NCBI RefSeq assembly: GCF_048320135.1
Contig: NZ_CP182947.1
Location: 1,054,001 to 1,118,000, forward strand
Direction of reading: 5' to 3'
DNA length: 64,000 nt
Source: Ideonella_A sakaiensis_A
GTDB taxonomy: Bacteria; Pseudomonadota; Gammaproteobacteria; Burkholderiales; Burkholderiaceae_C
The notes beneath the pieces were generated by a model. The model worked only from the letters and a program-made list of their open reading frames with translations. It ran no database searches and was not told where the DNA came from. Position 1 is the stretch's first letter. Every line of letters starts with the position of its first letter. Positions 54,719-63,511 of this stretch are shown here, in pieces. A program made the position numbers and the translations under genes.

Positions 54719-55764
54719 TTCGGGGCTCCATTCAGGGGGACGACGACTGCGCCACGCAGCGTCAGCGCCAGCAGGCGTTTGTCCGGCAGCGGCAGCATGC
54801 CGCCGATGGGCGGCAGCGGCTCGCCTGGCAGCGCTTGCAGGCTGCCGTCACGCCAGGCAAAGATCCGGCCGGCCTGATTCGACAGCCACAGCGACTGGTC
54901 AGGGCCGCGTGCGCTCGCCGTGAACGACGCCGGTGCGGGCGACGGCACCTGGGTCCAGCTCGCGCCCAGGTCGTTGCTGCGCCACAGCTGGCCACGCAGG
55001 CCGGCCAGCAGCATGCCTTTGTCGTCCAGCCATTCGGCACTGAAGAAACTGCCTGGATAACCGGTGTCGAGCTTCTGGAAGGTCTGACCGCCGTCGGTCG
55101 ACAGCCGCACCACGCCTTGCTCGCCGACGATCAGCACCTTGTCGCCGCGGGTGCGCACCGCGTACAGGTGCAGGCCGCGCGGGTTGTCGAGCCGCTGTGC
55201 GATCGCGTTCCAGGTCTGGCCGCCGTCCCTGGTTTCGAACGCCAGGTTGTAGGCGCCGACGACGATGCCGTGTCTGGCATCGAAGAAGTGCAGATCGAGG
55301 AAGGGCTTGTCGGCCCCGGCGGACACCAGCCATTCGGCCTCCTTGACGGCTGCCGGGTCGCCGCTGGCCTGCGCGGCCTTCAGCATCAGGTCGGCAGCGG
55401 TCTTGCCGTCGAGTTGCCGAGTCCAGCTCGCGCCGCCATCGGTGCTGGCGAGGATCACGCCGCCGTGGCCGACGGCCCAGCCGTGCTTGTCATCGACGAA
55501 GCGGACGGCGGTCAGCGTGACGCTGGTCGGCACCGGAACCTGGCGCCATTTCGCCGCGCCGTCGTCGGAGAGCAGCACGATGCCACGCTCGCCGACCGCG
55601 ACGATGCGCTGGCCCGCCTGCGCCGCCGCCTGAAGGACAGCGCGCTCGGGATGGGCGGCCTGCACCGCCGGGCGATCCAGCGCATCGCCCACCGGTGCCG
55701 CGGTCGCCGCCGTCGGGGCAGCAAGCGCTGCCACCGCGACGGCCAGGGCTACAAGGTGTTCCAT
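54715..55764 (-). CDS. YCF48-like beta-propeller protein
   Basis: A 349-residue secreted protein with a signal peptide and repeated WxxxDGGxxW-type motifs (DGGASWTR, DGGQTWNA, DGGQTFQKL, LGASWTQV). This is the YCF48/photosystem-assembly-like propeller also found next to RND genes. The start overlaps nothing upstream but lies four bases after the DUF1329 gene. It probably scaffolds the transporter in the periplasm. Confidence 0.8.
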   Translation of the reverse strand: MEHLVALAVAVAALAAPTAATAAPVGDALDRPAVQAAHPERAVLQAAAQAGQRIVAVGERGIVLLSDDGAAKWRQVPVPTSVTLTAVRFVDDKHGWAVGHGGVILASTDGGASWTRQLDGKTAADLMLKAAQASGDPAAVKEAEWLVSAGADKPFLDLHFFDARHGIVVGAYNLAFETRDGGQTWNAIAQRLDNPRGLHLYAVRTRGDKVLIVGEQGVVRLSTDGGQTFQKLDTGYPGSFFSAEWLDDKGMLLAGLRGQLWRSNDLGASWTQVPSPAPASFTASARGPDQSLWLSNQAGRIFAWRDGSLQALPGEPLPPIGGMLPLPDKRLLALTLRGAVVVPLNGAPK

Positions 55765-55768
55765 GATC

Positions 55769-57121
55769 TCAACGCACGCCCTGGCTTGCGAGGCCCTGGC
55801 CGGTGAACAGGTTGGTCGGCCAGCGCTTCGTGAAACGATGGTGGAAATCCTTGTCGTTCAGCACGTTGGCGACATAGCCGTTGCCCGAGATCAGGTCGTA
55901 GAAGCCGAAGGTCTGCTGGACGGTGCCGGGCGCATCGGGCATCACGTAGTTGAGCAGCCACATCGACTTCCACAGTTGGCCGTTGGCGTCCCAGCGGTCG
56001 CCCAGCGTGGCGACCCAGGTGTCCTCGTCGAGGTAGTAGACGCTTCTTGGTGCCTGGTGGCGCTCGCCATCCTTCAACGTCGCCTCGACGACCCAGACGC
56101 GGTGCAGTTCCCAGCGCAGATGGTCGGGGTTGAGGTGGCGCGGCTGCACCAGCTCGCTGTCCTTGACCTGCAGGATGCGGTTGTTGTTGTAGGGGATCAG
56201 CATCTCCTTCTTGCCGACCAGCTTCCAATTGAAGCGCGAGGTGGTGCCCGAGAAGACGCTCAGTTCGTCGAACGACATCACACCAGCGGTGGCCGGTGTC
56301 GGCGTGTCACAGCAGGCATTGGGCAGCTTGCGCACCCGGCGCTGGCCGGTCAGGTAGACGTAGGACTGCGACTTGTTCTCGTCGAGGTTCTGCCGCCCGA
56401 CGATCATCTCGCCGGCACGGATCGGCGGGCCGGAATTGGTCAGGTTGACTTCCCAGAAATAGCCCTCGAAGTTCTCGAGCGAGCCATCCTTGAAGTAGTA
56501 CGGCATGCGCTGGCGGATCAGGCCGTCGGTGGTCAGCACAACCTTGCCGTCGGACGTCAGCTGGTACTGGTTCAGGTCGGCTTCCCACGCCTCGCCGCGC
56601 CACGCCAGCTTGTGGTTCCAGATCGCTTCCAGCCCGTTTTTCGGGATCGGGAACGGGATGGCGCCATAGCCGCCCTCGAGGATGTCGCCATTCATCTTGG
56701 CGCGCGTCGCATTCTTCTTGATGTTGTCGTAGACCCATTGCGGCGCCATCGCGGTGCGGTGGGTCGGGTAGACGTCGATGCGGTAGCTGTCGGGATATTT
56801 CTTGAACAGCGCCTTGACGCCGTCGGTGAGCTTGTCGGCGTGCTGCGCCATGTTCTTGGCGGTCACCGAGTACAGCGGCTTCTCGCCCTTGAAGGGGTCA
56901 CCGCGGCGGCCACCTTCCTTCTCGCCGGCGATCTTGCCGCTGAAGCCGCCGGTCCAGGCCGGGATCGTTCCTTCCTTGTTGCCGGCTTTTTCGGCGCCCA
57001 GCGGGGTCAGCTCGTTGCCGAGCCTGGCCGCCTCTTCGGCGCTTACCGCAGCCATTGCGGACCATGAGCAGGCGAGCGATGCCGCAAAGGCGATGATTTG
57101 ATATCGGGTTCTGGATTGCAT
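55769..57121 (-). CDS. DUF1329 outer-membrane-associated protein (LolB-like fold)
   Basis: A 450-residue exported protein with a signal peptide (MQSRTRYQIIAFAASLACSWSAMA). The DUF1329 core includes the LTPLGAEKAGNKEGTIPAWTGG opening, the GQRRVRKLPNACCDTP block and the tail ending in HHRFTKRWPTNLF. The family fold is related to LolB and it is usually found with DUF1302, as here. A lipid or hydrophobic-ligand binding role is inferred. GGAGA precedes the ATG. Confidence 0.85.
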   Translation of the reverse strand: MQSRTRYQIIAFAASLACSWSAMAAVSAEEAARLGNELTPLGAEKAGNKEGTIPAWTGGFSGKIAGEKEGGRRGDPFKGEKPLYSVTAKNMAQHADKLTDGVKALFKKYPDSYRIDVYPTHRTAMAPQWVYDNIKKNATRAKMNGDILEGGYGAIPFPIPKNGLEAIWNHKLAWRGEAWEADLNQYQLTSDGKVVLTTDGLIRQRMPYYFKDGSLENFEGYFWEVNLTNSGPPIRAGEMIVGRQNLDENKSQSYVYLTGQRRVRKLPNACCDTPTPATAGVMSFDELSVFSGTTSRFNWKLVGKKEMLIPYNNNRILQVKDSELVQPRHLNPDHLRWELHRVWVVEATLKDGERHQAPRSVYYLDEDTWVATLGDRWDANGQLWKSMWLLNYVMPDAPGTVQQTFGFYDLISGNGYVANVLNDKDFHHRFTKRWPTNLFTGQGLASQGVR

Positions 57122-57135
57122 GTCTGTCTCCGTAA

Positions 57136-58791
57136 TCAGAAAGTGGTGCGCAGCGAGAAGGTCACGAAATTGCGATCCTTCAGTGACTGCTTGAACTGCA
57201 CGTTGGTGTTGTCGTCGACCGATGTGCCGACTGGGCCGAGGTAGTGGACGTAGTTCAGCGAGGCGATCCAGCGTCCGAGGTAGGTGCCGGTAACGCCGAC
57301 GTTGAAGTCGCCGCCCTCGTCGACGCCGAAGGCGTTGCCGAGCGCCGAGGATTTGCCCCAGGCGTAGCCGATGCCGACGCTGGGCGAGAGGTCGAGGCCC
57401 GGCAAGGCCTGCCGATAAGACGGCGAATAGATCATTCGCACCGCGGTGGCCGACTTGTCGGCGTTCGGGTTCAGCATCGCGGCGTTCCTGGTCACCTTGG
57501 TGCGGGTGTTCCAGGCGATCTCGCCGAGGAAGGTGGCTCCATCCGCAATGAAGCTCGGACCCAGGCTGGCCAGCCACGAGAAATTCAGGTGGGCGGTTTC
57601 GCCGACCGCGTAGCCGGGATTGTTGTTGTTGTCGAAGTTCACGCCGACGCCGATCGCCGGGATCACCCTTTGCAGCGAGCTGGCCAGCGGCGTGTTCTGC
57701 CGGATCGATGCTTCGCCGGCCAGGCTCCACGCGCCGACCGTTTTCGCAGCGCTGACGCCGTAGGCCCGGATGCCCTCGTGGTAGGCCCAACGGTAGCTGC
57801 TGGCAGCCAGGTTGCCAGGACCATTCGGGCCAGGGGGACGGCCGCTGAGCGTGGTGTAGTTGTTGCTCGGGCCGGTGGCGTGATAGCGGATCGCGTAGAG
57901 GCCGAAGTCGGTCTCGATGTCGAAGGCACTCCAGCGCAATTGCACCCCATACTGGCCGCTGTCGCGGGCGTCGAGGTCGGGCGCCTTGATGAAGGAGCCG
58001 ATCGGCCCGGCATTGATACGCTCGGCGCCCGGACCCAGCGTGTCGGTGGACGAGAGGTAGGCGCCCACCGGGATCAGCCTCGTCTTGTCCCATTCGTAGC
58101 CGACGTAGGCACCGAGCGAGAGTTCGTCGGTGAGCTGGATCTGACCGGACAGCTTGCCGATCGGGCGAGCGATTTCCTTGAACTGCGAATTCGGAACCGA
58201 CAGCAGCTTGACCAGGTCGAGCGGCGCCTGCCCGCCGGCAATGCCGTTGCCGCCGAAGAAGAGCGTTTCGCCCCACAGCAGCGTGTGGCGCCCGAGCCGC
58301 ACCGTGACCGGCTTGTCGCCCAGGCTGAAGCGGCCCCAGACAAAGGCGTCGAGCAGTTCGCTGTCGCCACCCATCACCTTGCGCGTCTCGTCGGGGAACT
58401 GGTTGCCGGGCGTGTGGTTCGACGTGCCGCTGCGGTTGTCGTTGCCGCGACGGTAGACCGGGTCGTACCAAGCGGCCGCGCTGACGCGGGCCCCGATGTT
58501 GTTCATCTGCAGATCGAGTTCGCTCAGCAGGTCGAACCGGCTCGAGACCAGTCCCTTGCCGAAGTTGTTGTCGCCGTCGTTCAGGTTGGATGTGCCGGGG
58601 TCGCTGGCGAGCACGGGCGATCGGTCCTTGAGGCGAAAGGCGTTGCTGTACCTGACGGTGTTGTCCCAGCGCAGCTTGAGGTCGGGGTTGCCGGTATCGA
58701 TCTCAAACGCGTTGGCGCTGCAGGCCGCAGCGGCTGCGGCGGCCATCGCGGCCAGCTTCGGTGCCAGCTTGAGTCGTTGTGCGGGTTTCAT
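57136..58791 (-). CDS. DUF1302 outer-membrane beta-barrel protein
   Basis: A 551-residue protein with a signal peptide (cleavage near SANA-F) and alternating strands typical of an outer-membrane barrel, ending in VTFSLRTTF with a terminal Phe. DUF1302 proteins accompany DUF1329 in operons for hydrophobic compounds and may be the outer-membrane channel. GAGGAGA lies just before the ATG. The gap to the upstream monooxygenase gene is 42 bases. Confidence 0.87.
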   Translation of the reverse strand: MKPAQRLKLAPKLAAMAAAAAAACSANAFEIDTGNPDLKLRWDNTVRYSNAFRLKDRSPVLASDPGTSNLNDGDNNFGKGLVSSRFDLLSELDLQMNNIGARVSAAAWYDPVYRRGNDNRSGTSNHTPGNQFPDETRKVMGGDSELLDAFVWGRFSLGDKPVTVRLGRHTLLWGETLFFGGNGIAGGQAPLDLVKLLSVPNSQFKEIARPIGKLSGQIQLTDELSLGAYVGYEWDKTRLIPVGAYLSSTDTLGPGAERINAGPIGSFIKAPDLDARDSGQYGVQLRWSAFDIETDFGLYAIRYHATGPSNNYTTLSGRPPGPNGPGNLAASSYRWAYHEGIRAYGVSAAKTVGAWSLAGEASIRQNTPLASSLQRVIPAIGVGVNFDNNNNPGYAVGETAHLNFSWLASLGPSFIADGATFLGEIAWNTRTKVTRNAAMLNPNADKSATAVRMIYSPSYRQALPGLDLSPSVGIGYAWGKSSALGNAFGVDEGGDFNVGVTGTYLGRWIASLNYVHYLGPVGTSVDDNTNVQFKQSLKDRNFVTFSLRTTF

Positions 58792-58833
58792 TGGTCTCCT
58801 CGGTGGTGGTGTCGGGTGAGAAATCGGTTCGGA

Positions 58834-59934
58834 TCAGGCTGGCCGGGCCAGTGCGGGCGCCAGCCTGGCGGCCAGCGTGCGCAGATCGGTCGACGCTTCA
58901 GGGCGCAGGTCCCAGCGCGCCGCCTGTGTCGTCAAGGCATGGACTTGCCGTGCCCGGTCGCCGCGTCGCGCCATGAAGGCATCGAGCAGCGCCGTGCGGT
59001 CCGCGCCGGTGCCCAGCAAGGCACCGAGGACGACGGCGTCTTCGACCGCTTGCGCGGCGGACTGGCCGAAATGTGGTGGCAGCACATGGGCGCTGGCTCC
59101 GACGCGCAGCACGCCGCGCTGATGCCATTCGCCGGCAAGCACACCGGTGTGCACCGGACGCACCGTCGTCGGCGTGCCGTCTTTCCAATGCGAGGCGAGC
59201 CAGCCGAACAACTCGCCCTGCGAAGCGAGGCTTGCACGCACCTCGTCGCCGCTTGTTGCGGAACCCTCGGGCTGCAGCAAGGCGACGCCGACCGTTTGCG
59301 GATTCACCGGCACCAGCATCAGCTTGCTTCTGCCGACGCCGATGACCCACGCTGCGTGGTCGATCGAGATCGGGCGCGGCAGCAGCGCATAACACCATTG
59401 CTGCGGCAGCGACTCGACCTCCACCGGCTCGAGCGTTGTACCGGCCACCCGGGGCAAAACCTCGCCGCTGGCAATCACCGCGAGATCGACCGGATGTCGC
59501 TGGCCGTTGTCCAGGCGGATCGCACCGCCGTCTTCGGCATCGGCAACCGTGGCGCCATCGTGGATGCGAACACCGCGGTCCAGGGCCTGTTCGCGCAGGA
59601 TGCCGAGCAGATCGCCGTAGACCATGCCAAGCGCGGCCGGATAGCGTTCGCCGGCAAGCCGAGGGGTGGCAAGATCGAACTGCCGACGCCCATCGCCGTC
59701 GAGCACCGCGCGGTCGCGATACGGAAAACCTCGACGAACGAGGACATCGCCGACGCCCAACGCAACGAGGTCACGCAACAGATTGGGAACGACGTCGATG
59801 TGCGCCGCCGGCGCCGGCTGCTCGGTCTGCCGCTCGAAAACGTCGACGTCGACGCCGGCCTTGGCCGCGGCAATTGCGACTGCAAGACCGGCCAGTCCGG
59901 CACCGATCACGCCGACATTGCGAATGGCGCTCAT
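58834..59934 (-). CDS. FAD-dependent monooxygenase-like protein
   Basis: A 366-residue group A flavoprotein. The N-terminal GAGLAGLAVAI dinucleotide motif is intact, but the GD motif reads VLRVGASAHVLPPHFGQSA, with Ala in place of the FAD-contacting Asp. It is the first long gene of the thirteen-gene run. A 22-codon ORF ends four bases ahead of its ATG and probably couples its translation. The substrate is unknown. Confidence 0.82.
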   Translation of the reverse strand: MSAIRNVGVIGAGLAGLAVAIAAAKAGVDVDVFERQTEQPAPAAHIDVVPNLLRDLVALGVGDVLVRRGFPYRDRAVLDGDGRRQFDLATPRLAGERYPAALGMVYGDLLGILREQALDRGVRIHDGATVADAEDGGAIRLDNGQRHPVDLAVIASGEVLPRVAGTTLEPVEVESLPQQWCYALLPRPISIDHAAWVIGVGRSKLMLVPVNPQTVGVALLQPEGSATSGDEVRASLASQGELFGWLASHWKDGTPTTVRPVHTGVLAGEWHQRGVLRVGASAHVLPPHFGQSAAQAVEDAVVLGALLGTGADRTALLDAFMARRGDRARQVHALTTQAARWDLRPEASTDLRTLAARLAPALARPA

Positions 59935-59938
59935 GGCT

Positions 59939-60007
59939 TCAGGCCACCTGCCGCAGCAGCTCAGTAATTTTTGGCAAAGGCTTGCCTACCGCCTGGCTCG
60001 AGGCCAT
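59939..60007 (-). CDS. 22-codon leader ORF ahead of the catabolic operon
   Basis: ATG at 60007 opens MASSQAVGKPLPKITELLRQVA and stops four bases before the next start. A textbook ribosome-binding site (AAGGAGACGACGA then ATG) precedes it, stronger than that of most genes here. It could be a leader peptide, a small protein, or a relict start that couples translation into the monooxygenase gene. No family is recognised. Confidence 0.45.
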   Translation of the reverse strand: MASSQAVGKPLPKITELLRQVA

Positions 60008-60113
60008 TCGTCGTCTCCTTGTTCGCTTGGGAAATCGGGTAAGCGAGAGGTTAAGGAAACCGAGGCTTTGTGAAAATCGGCTTGTTTCCACACATCGATT
60101 CGATGCCGTGAAT

Positions 60114-60137
60114 ACTTTGCGGGTTAACCCGCAAAGT
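60114..60137. promoter_or_regulatory. Perfect 24-bp palindrome, LysR operator candidate
   Basis: ACTTTGCGGGTT followed by its exact complement AACCCGCAAAGT gives a flawless 24-base palindrome centred at 60125/60126. It lies 19 bases before the LysR start and about 180 bases before the divergent monooxygenase. It is probably the binding site of that LysR protein. Confidence 0.65.
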
Positions 60138-60156
60138 CGACGGTTCGACACAAGCC

Positions 60157-61089
60157 ATGCGCTTCAACCGGCTCGATCTGAATCTGCTCGTTGCACTCGA
60201 TGCCTTGCTGGTCGAACGCAGCATCACCAAGGCTGCGGAGCGCTTGAATCTCAGCCCGTCGGCGACGAGCAATGCACTGAACCGCCTGCGCGAATATTTC
60301 GACGACGAATTGCTGGTTCAGGTCGGGCGCCGGATGGAGCCGACGCCTCGCGCCCAAGGCTTGCAGGATGCAGTGCGCGACGTGCTCGTGCGCGTCGACA
60401 GTGCGATTGCGATCCAGCCGAATTTCGACCCGACCACCTCGGACCGGGTCTTCCGCATCTTTGTTTCCGACTACACGCAGTTTGTGTTGGCGCCGCATGT
60501 ACTGGCCTTGGCCAATGCCGCGCGCTGCAAGGCCCGATTTGAGTTTCTGCCGCAGGTCAGCAACCCGGTTGGTGAACTCGAACGCGGCGAAGCCGACCTG
60601 TTGATCCTGCCGCGCGACTTCCTCTCACCCGACCATCCGGAAGAGGTCTTGTACAGCGAGGAATTCACCTGCGTCGTCTGGGCCGACGGCAAATTGGCCA
60701 AGGGCGCACTGAACTTCGAGCGCTACCTTGCAGCGGGCCATGTCGTGATGCGGCCCACAGGCAACCCCATCGGCGAATCGTTCGAGGCCTGGTTCGTCAA
60801 GCGCTATGGGGTCACGAGGCGGGTCGCCGTGACGACCTACGGCTTCGCTCCGCTGCCGGCGATGGTCGTCGGCACCGATTTCGTCGCGACCGTGCATCAA
60901 CGGCTCGCGCGACTGGCGCAGGGCTTGTGGCCGATCGCGTTGCGCACGCCGCCGTTGCCGATCACGCCGATGGAACAAGCCCTGCAGTGGCACAAATACC
61001 GGACCAAGGATCCCGGCCTCGTCTGGCTGCGCGAGTTGTTCCGGCAGGCCGTGGTCCGCATGGATGCCGGGATTGCGTCGCCGGCCTGA
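60157..61089 (+). CDS. LysR-type regulator of the NodD/NahR group
   Basis: This 310-residue regulator opens MRFNRLDLNLLVALDALLVERS and has a winged helix (ITKAAERLNLSPSATSNALNRLREYFDDELLV), as in the NodD/NahR/LinR group that senses aromatic inducers. It is divergent from the thirteen-gene run, with the palindrome in between, and likely activates it in response to a pathway metabolite. It converges on the TRAP gene across 391 bases. Confidence 0.87.
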   Translation: MRFNRLDLNLLVALDALLVERSITKAAERLNLSPSATSNALNRLREYFDDELLVQVGRRMEPTPRAQGLQDAVRDVLVRVDSAIAIQPNFDPTTSDRVFRIFVSDYTQFVLAPHVLALANAARCKARFEFLPQVSNPVGELERGEADLLILPRDFLSPDHPEEVLYSEEFTCVVWADGKLAKGALNFERYLAAGHVVMRPTGNPIGESFEAWFVKRYGVTRRVAVTTYGFAPLPAMVVGTDFVATVHQRLARLAQGLWPIALRTPPLPITPMEQALQWHKYRTKDPGLVWLRELFRQAVVRMDAGIASPA

Positions 61090-61480
61090 AACGCCCGCGT
61101 TGACCTTCCGCATTGCCGCCAGCAGGTCACAAAGCCGCGGACGGTAGCCGATCGCCCAGCGGCCCGCGTGCCTCGCAGTGGGCATCACTTACGAAACTGA
61201 TTCGGGGACCTCGCCTCGCGCCCCAGGAAAAGCGCTGGCTCATCGACCTGCTGCGTCGACTGCAGGCCAGCCTGCCGGCGGTGGAACAGGCCTCGCAGGA
61301 GTACGTTGCGCAAGAGCGGGCTGCGCATGCCCGGCCGCCGGCCAAGCGCAAGCAGCGGCACGGGCAGTCAGCACCCGGGCTTCGCGGAGGTAGCCACGCG
61401 CCCCGCTTTCAACGTGGGTGGTCGTGATCGCCCCTAAAGCGCTCCCAACCCCTTCGCCCATTACGTCAACCGTGGTCAGC
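61090..61480. other. Gene-free stretch between LysR and the TRAP gene
   Basis: 391 bases between convergent genes. One plus-strand frame (61113-61427, TTG start, 104 codons) has a helical, Arg/Gln-rich central part and no recognised family; I do not call it. No clean terminator with a U-run is seen. Confidence 0.5.
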
Positions 61481-62506
61481 TCATTTGCTGTACTTGTTGA
61501 TCAAGGCCTCTGCCTCCTCGGCCAGCTTCGGCCCGTCGATGCCCTTCGCCGAAACTTCCTTGTACCAGGCGGCTCGTGTTCCCAAGGCTGCACGCTGCCA
61601 GCGCTGCGACTCCGCCAGGTCGAGTTCGTGAATCTTGTTGCCGGCCTTTTCCGCGAGGCTCTTGCCGACCACGTCACCGGCGTCCATCGCCGCGCCGAAT
61701 GTCGTCGAGCAGCTCTGACCCGAGTTGTTGTCGATGACCTTCTTCAAGTCGGCCGGCAATTTCGCGTAGCTGGCCTTGTTCATCACCATCGCGAAGGTGC
61801 TGTTGTACAAGGCCTTGCCACCTGAGAACGTGGTGTGGTTCTGCACGATCTGCTGCACCTTGAATGCAGGCACGACTTCCCAGGGAATCGTCGTCGCCTC
61901 GAGCACCCCCTTGGACAAGGCTTCTCCGACACCGGTGATCGGCATGCCGACCGGTGTGGCACCGAGTTGCTCGAGCATGATGTTGATCACGCGCGACCCC
62001 CCGCGAACCTTCATGCCCTTCAGGTCCTCGAGCTTGGCGATCGGGGCGCGGCTGTGGAACAGGCCGGGGCCGTGCGTATGCACGCAGATCAGATGAACGT
62101 CGGCGAACTCGTCCATCGAATTCTTCTGCACGAATTCCATGAATGCCTTTGAGCTGGCAGTCGCGGTGGTCGTCAGGAAGGGAAGCTCGAAGACTTCGGA
62201 CTTCGGAAAACGCCCCGGGTTGTAGCCGAGCACGGTCCAGACAACGTCGGCCACGCCATCCTTGGCCTGGTCGAAAAGCTCCGGCGGCTTGCCGCCCAAT
62301 GTCATCGAATCGAAGCGCTGGAACTTGATGCGGCCACCGCTCTCCTTCTCGACTTTCTCCGTCCAGGGCTTGATCGCCTTGGTCGGGATCGTGGCCTGCG
62401 GCGGCAAGAACTGGTGAAAGCGCAGCGTCACGTCTGCGGCCGATGCCTGGCCGACGATCGCAGCGCCGAACAGCGAGCCGATGAGGGTTCTGGTGAATGT
62501 CTTCAT
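61481..62506 (-). CDS. TRAP transporter solute-binding protein (DctP family)
   Basis: A 341-residue periplasmic binding protein with a signal peptide (about 1-23) and the DctP core (LRFHQFLPPQATIPTKAIKPW, the GMKVRGGSRVINIMLEQLGATPVGMP segment containing the conserved substrate Arg region). AGGAG stands seven bases before the ATG. The small and large TRAP membrane subunits are not in the window. It is 49 bases after the FAH gene and may bind an aromatic acid or a carboxylate from the pathway. Confidence 0.85.
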   Translation of the reverse strand: MKTFTRTLIGSLFGAAIVGQASAADVTLRFHQFLPPQATIPTKAIKPWTEKVEKESGGRIKFQRFDSMTLGGKPPELFDQAKDGVADVVWTVLGYNPGRFPKSEVFELPFLTTTATASSKAFMEFVQKNSMDEFADVHLICVHTHGPGLFHSRAPIAKLEDLKGMKVRGGSRVINIMLEQLGATPVGMPITGVGEALSKGVLEATTIPWEVVPAFKVQQIVQNHTTFSGGKALYNSTFAMVMNKASYAKLPADLKKVIDNNSGQSCSTTFGAAMDAGDVVGKSLAEKAGNKIHELDLAESQRWQRAALGTRAAWYKEVSAKGIDGPKLAEEAEALINKYSK

Positions 62507-62555
62507 TTCGTTCTCCTGGTGTCGTGAAGGGATGGGGGTGTGGCGGTGTGGCCGC

Positions 62556-63500
62556 TCAACGCTGGCGCGACTGGCGCAGGTTGTCCTTGAATCGCTCGGG
62601 TACGCGTTCGTCGAAGCCGAGCGAGACGCGGCGCACCTCGGGGCTGTCGGTCGGCGCATGGCCGACACCGAGTGCAGCGGCGCGCGGCGCATCGATGGCA
62701 ACCACGGTGCCGCTGATCCGTCCGATGCCGGTGATCTCGCATTCGACGAGATGGCCGGGATCGACCGAGCGTGAATGGCAGGGCGTGCCCATCAGGATCA
62801 CGTCGCCCGGCAGCAAGGTGATGTGGCGGGCGATGTCGGCAATCACGTAGTGCGGGCCCCAGATCGTCTCGTCACCGATGTGTGCCTCCTGCACCACTCG
62901 GCCGTCGACATAGGTGCGCAGCGTCTGCTCGAACAGGTTGACGCCGCGGACGATGCCCGGGCCGATCGGCAGCAGCGTGTCGGCGCCCTTGACGCGCAGC
63001 ATCGAGCCCTGGTCGGTATCGCGAAAATCCTGCAGCCCCATGTCGAGTGCCGGGCAGAAACCTTCGATGTAGTCCCAGGCTTCGTCGGGCGTCACATTGC
63101 GGCAGGTCCGGCCGATGACGACCGCATATTCACCTTCGTAGTTGAGGTACTTGCAGTCGGCCGGCTTCAGGATCTGCCCGCCGTGGCCGTTGAGTGATGT
63201 AGGCGGCTTGGTGAAATAGGTCGGCGTCTCGGTCGGCTTCGGCTTGTTGCGCGTTTCCATGCTGCGCGAGATGTACGAGATGTGCACCGCAATGATCTTG
63301 CTCGGCGCAACCGGCGGCAGGTAGCGCACGCTGTCGGCGTCGAGCAGGCGCCCGTCGTCGAGCCGCAGCTTGCCGGCGTCCGCGCCCTCCTCGACGATCG
63401 TGCCCCAGAAGGCGCTGCCGCCGACCAGCACGCGGCGGCGCTCGATGCGCGGGCCTCGCATCACCGCCGGCAGCTCCTCGATCGGAAATTCGAAGTTCAT
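62556..63500 (-). CDS. FAH-family isomerase/decarboxylase (HpaG-like)
   Basis: A 314-residue FAH-fold enzyme. The metal ligands in YEGEYAVVIG and the DMGLQDFRDTD, GTPCHSRSVDPGHLVECEI blocks are visible. It resembles enzymes that decarboxylate or isomerise hydroxymuconate-type products in meta-cleavage pathways. Its ATG, with GGGAGCG before it, starts 11 bases after the dioxygenase stop, so the two genes form one operon. Confidence 0.83.
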   Translation of the reverse strand: MNFEFPIEELPAVMRGPRIERRRVLVGGSAFWGTIVEEGADAGKLRLDDGRLLDADSVRYLPPVAPSKIIAVHISYISRSMETRNKPKPTETPTYFTKPPTSLNGHGGQILKPADCKYLNYEGEYAVVIGRTCRNVTPDEAWDYIEGFCPALDMGLQDFRDTDQGSMLRVKGADTLLPIGPGIVRGVNLFEQTLRTYVDGRVVQEAHIGDETIWGPHYVIADIARHITLLPGDVILMGTPCHSRSVDPGHLVECEITGIGRISGTVVAIDAPRAAALGVGHAPTDSPEVRRVSLGFDERVPERFKDNLRQSRQR

Positions 63501-63511
63501 CGTGCGCTCCC

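Noticed and set aside
59939..60007. Resemblance of the 22-codon ORF (AVGKPLP) to the start of xanthine-dehydrogenase-type enzymes
   Set aside because: Only six or seven residues match and the frame ends at once; no such gene is nearby.
61113..61427. 104-codon plus-strand frame between LysR and the TRAP gene
   Set aside because: TTG start, no ribosome-binding site, no family; listed only as a gene-free stretch.
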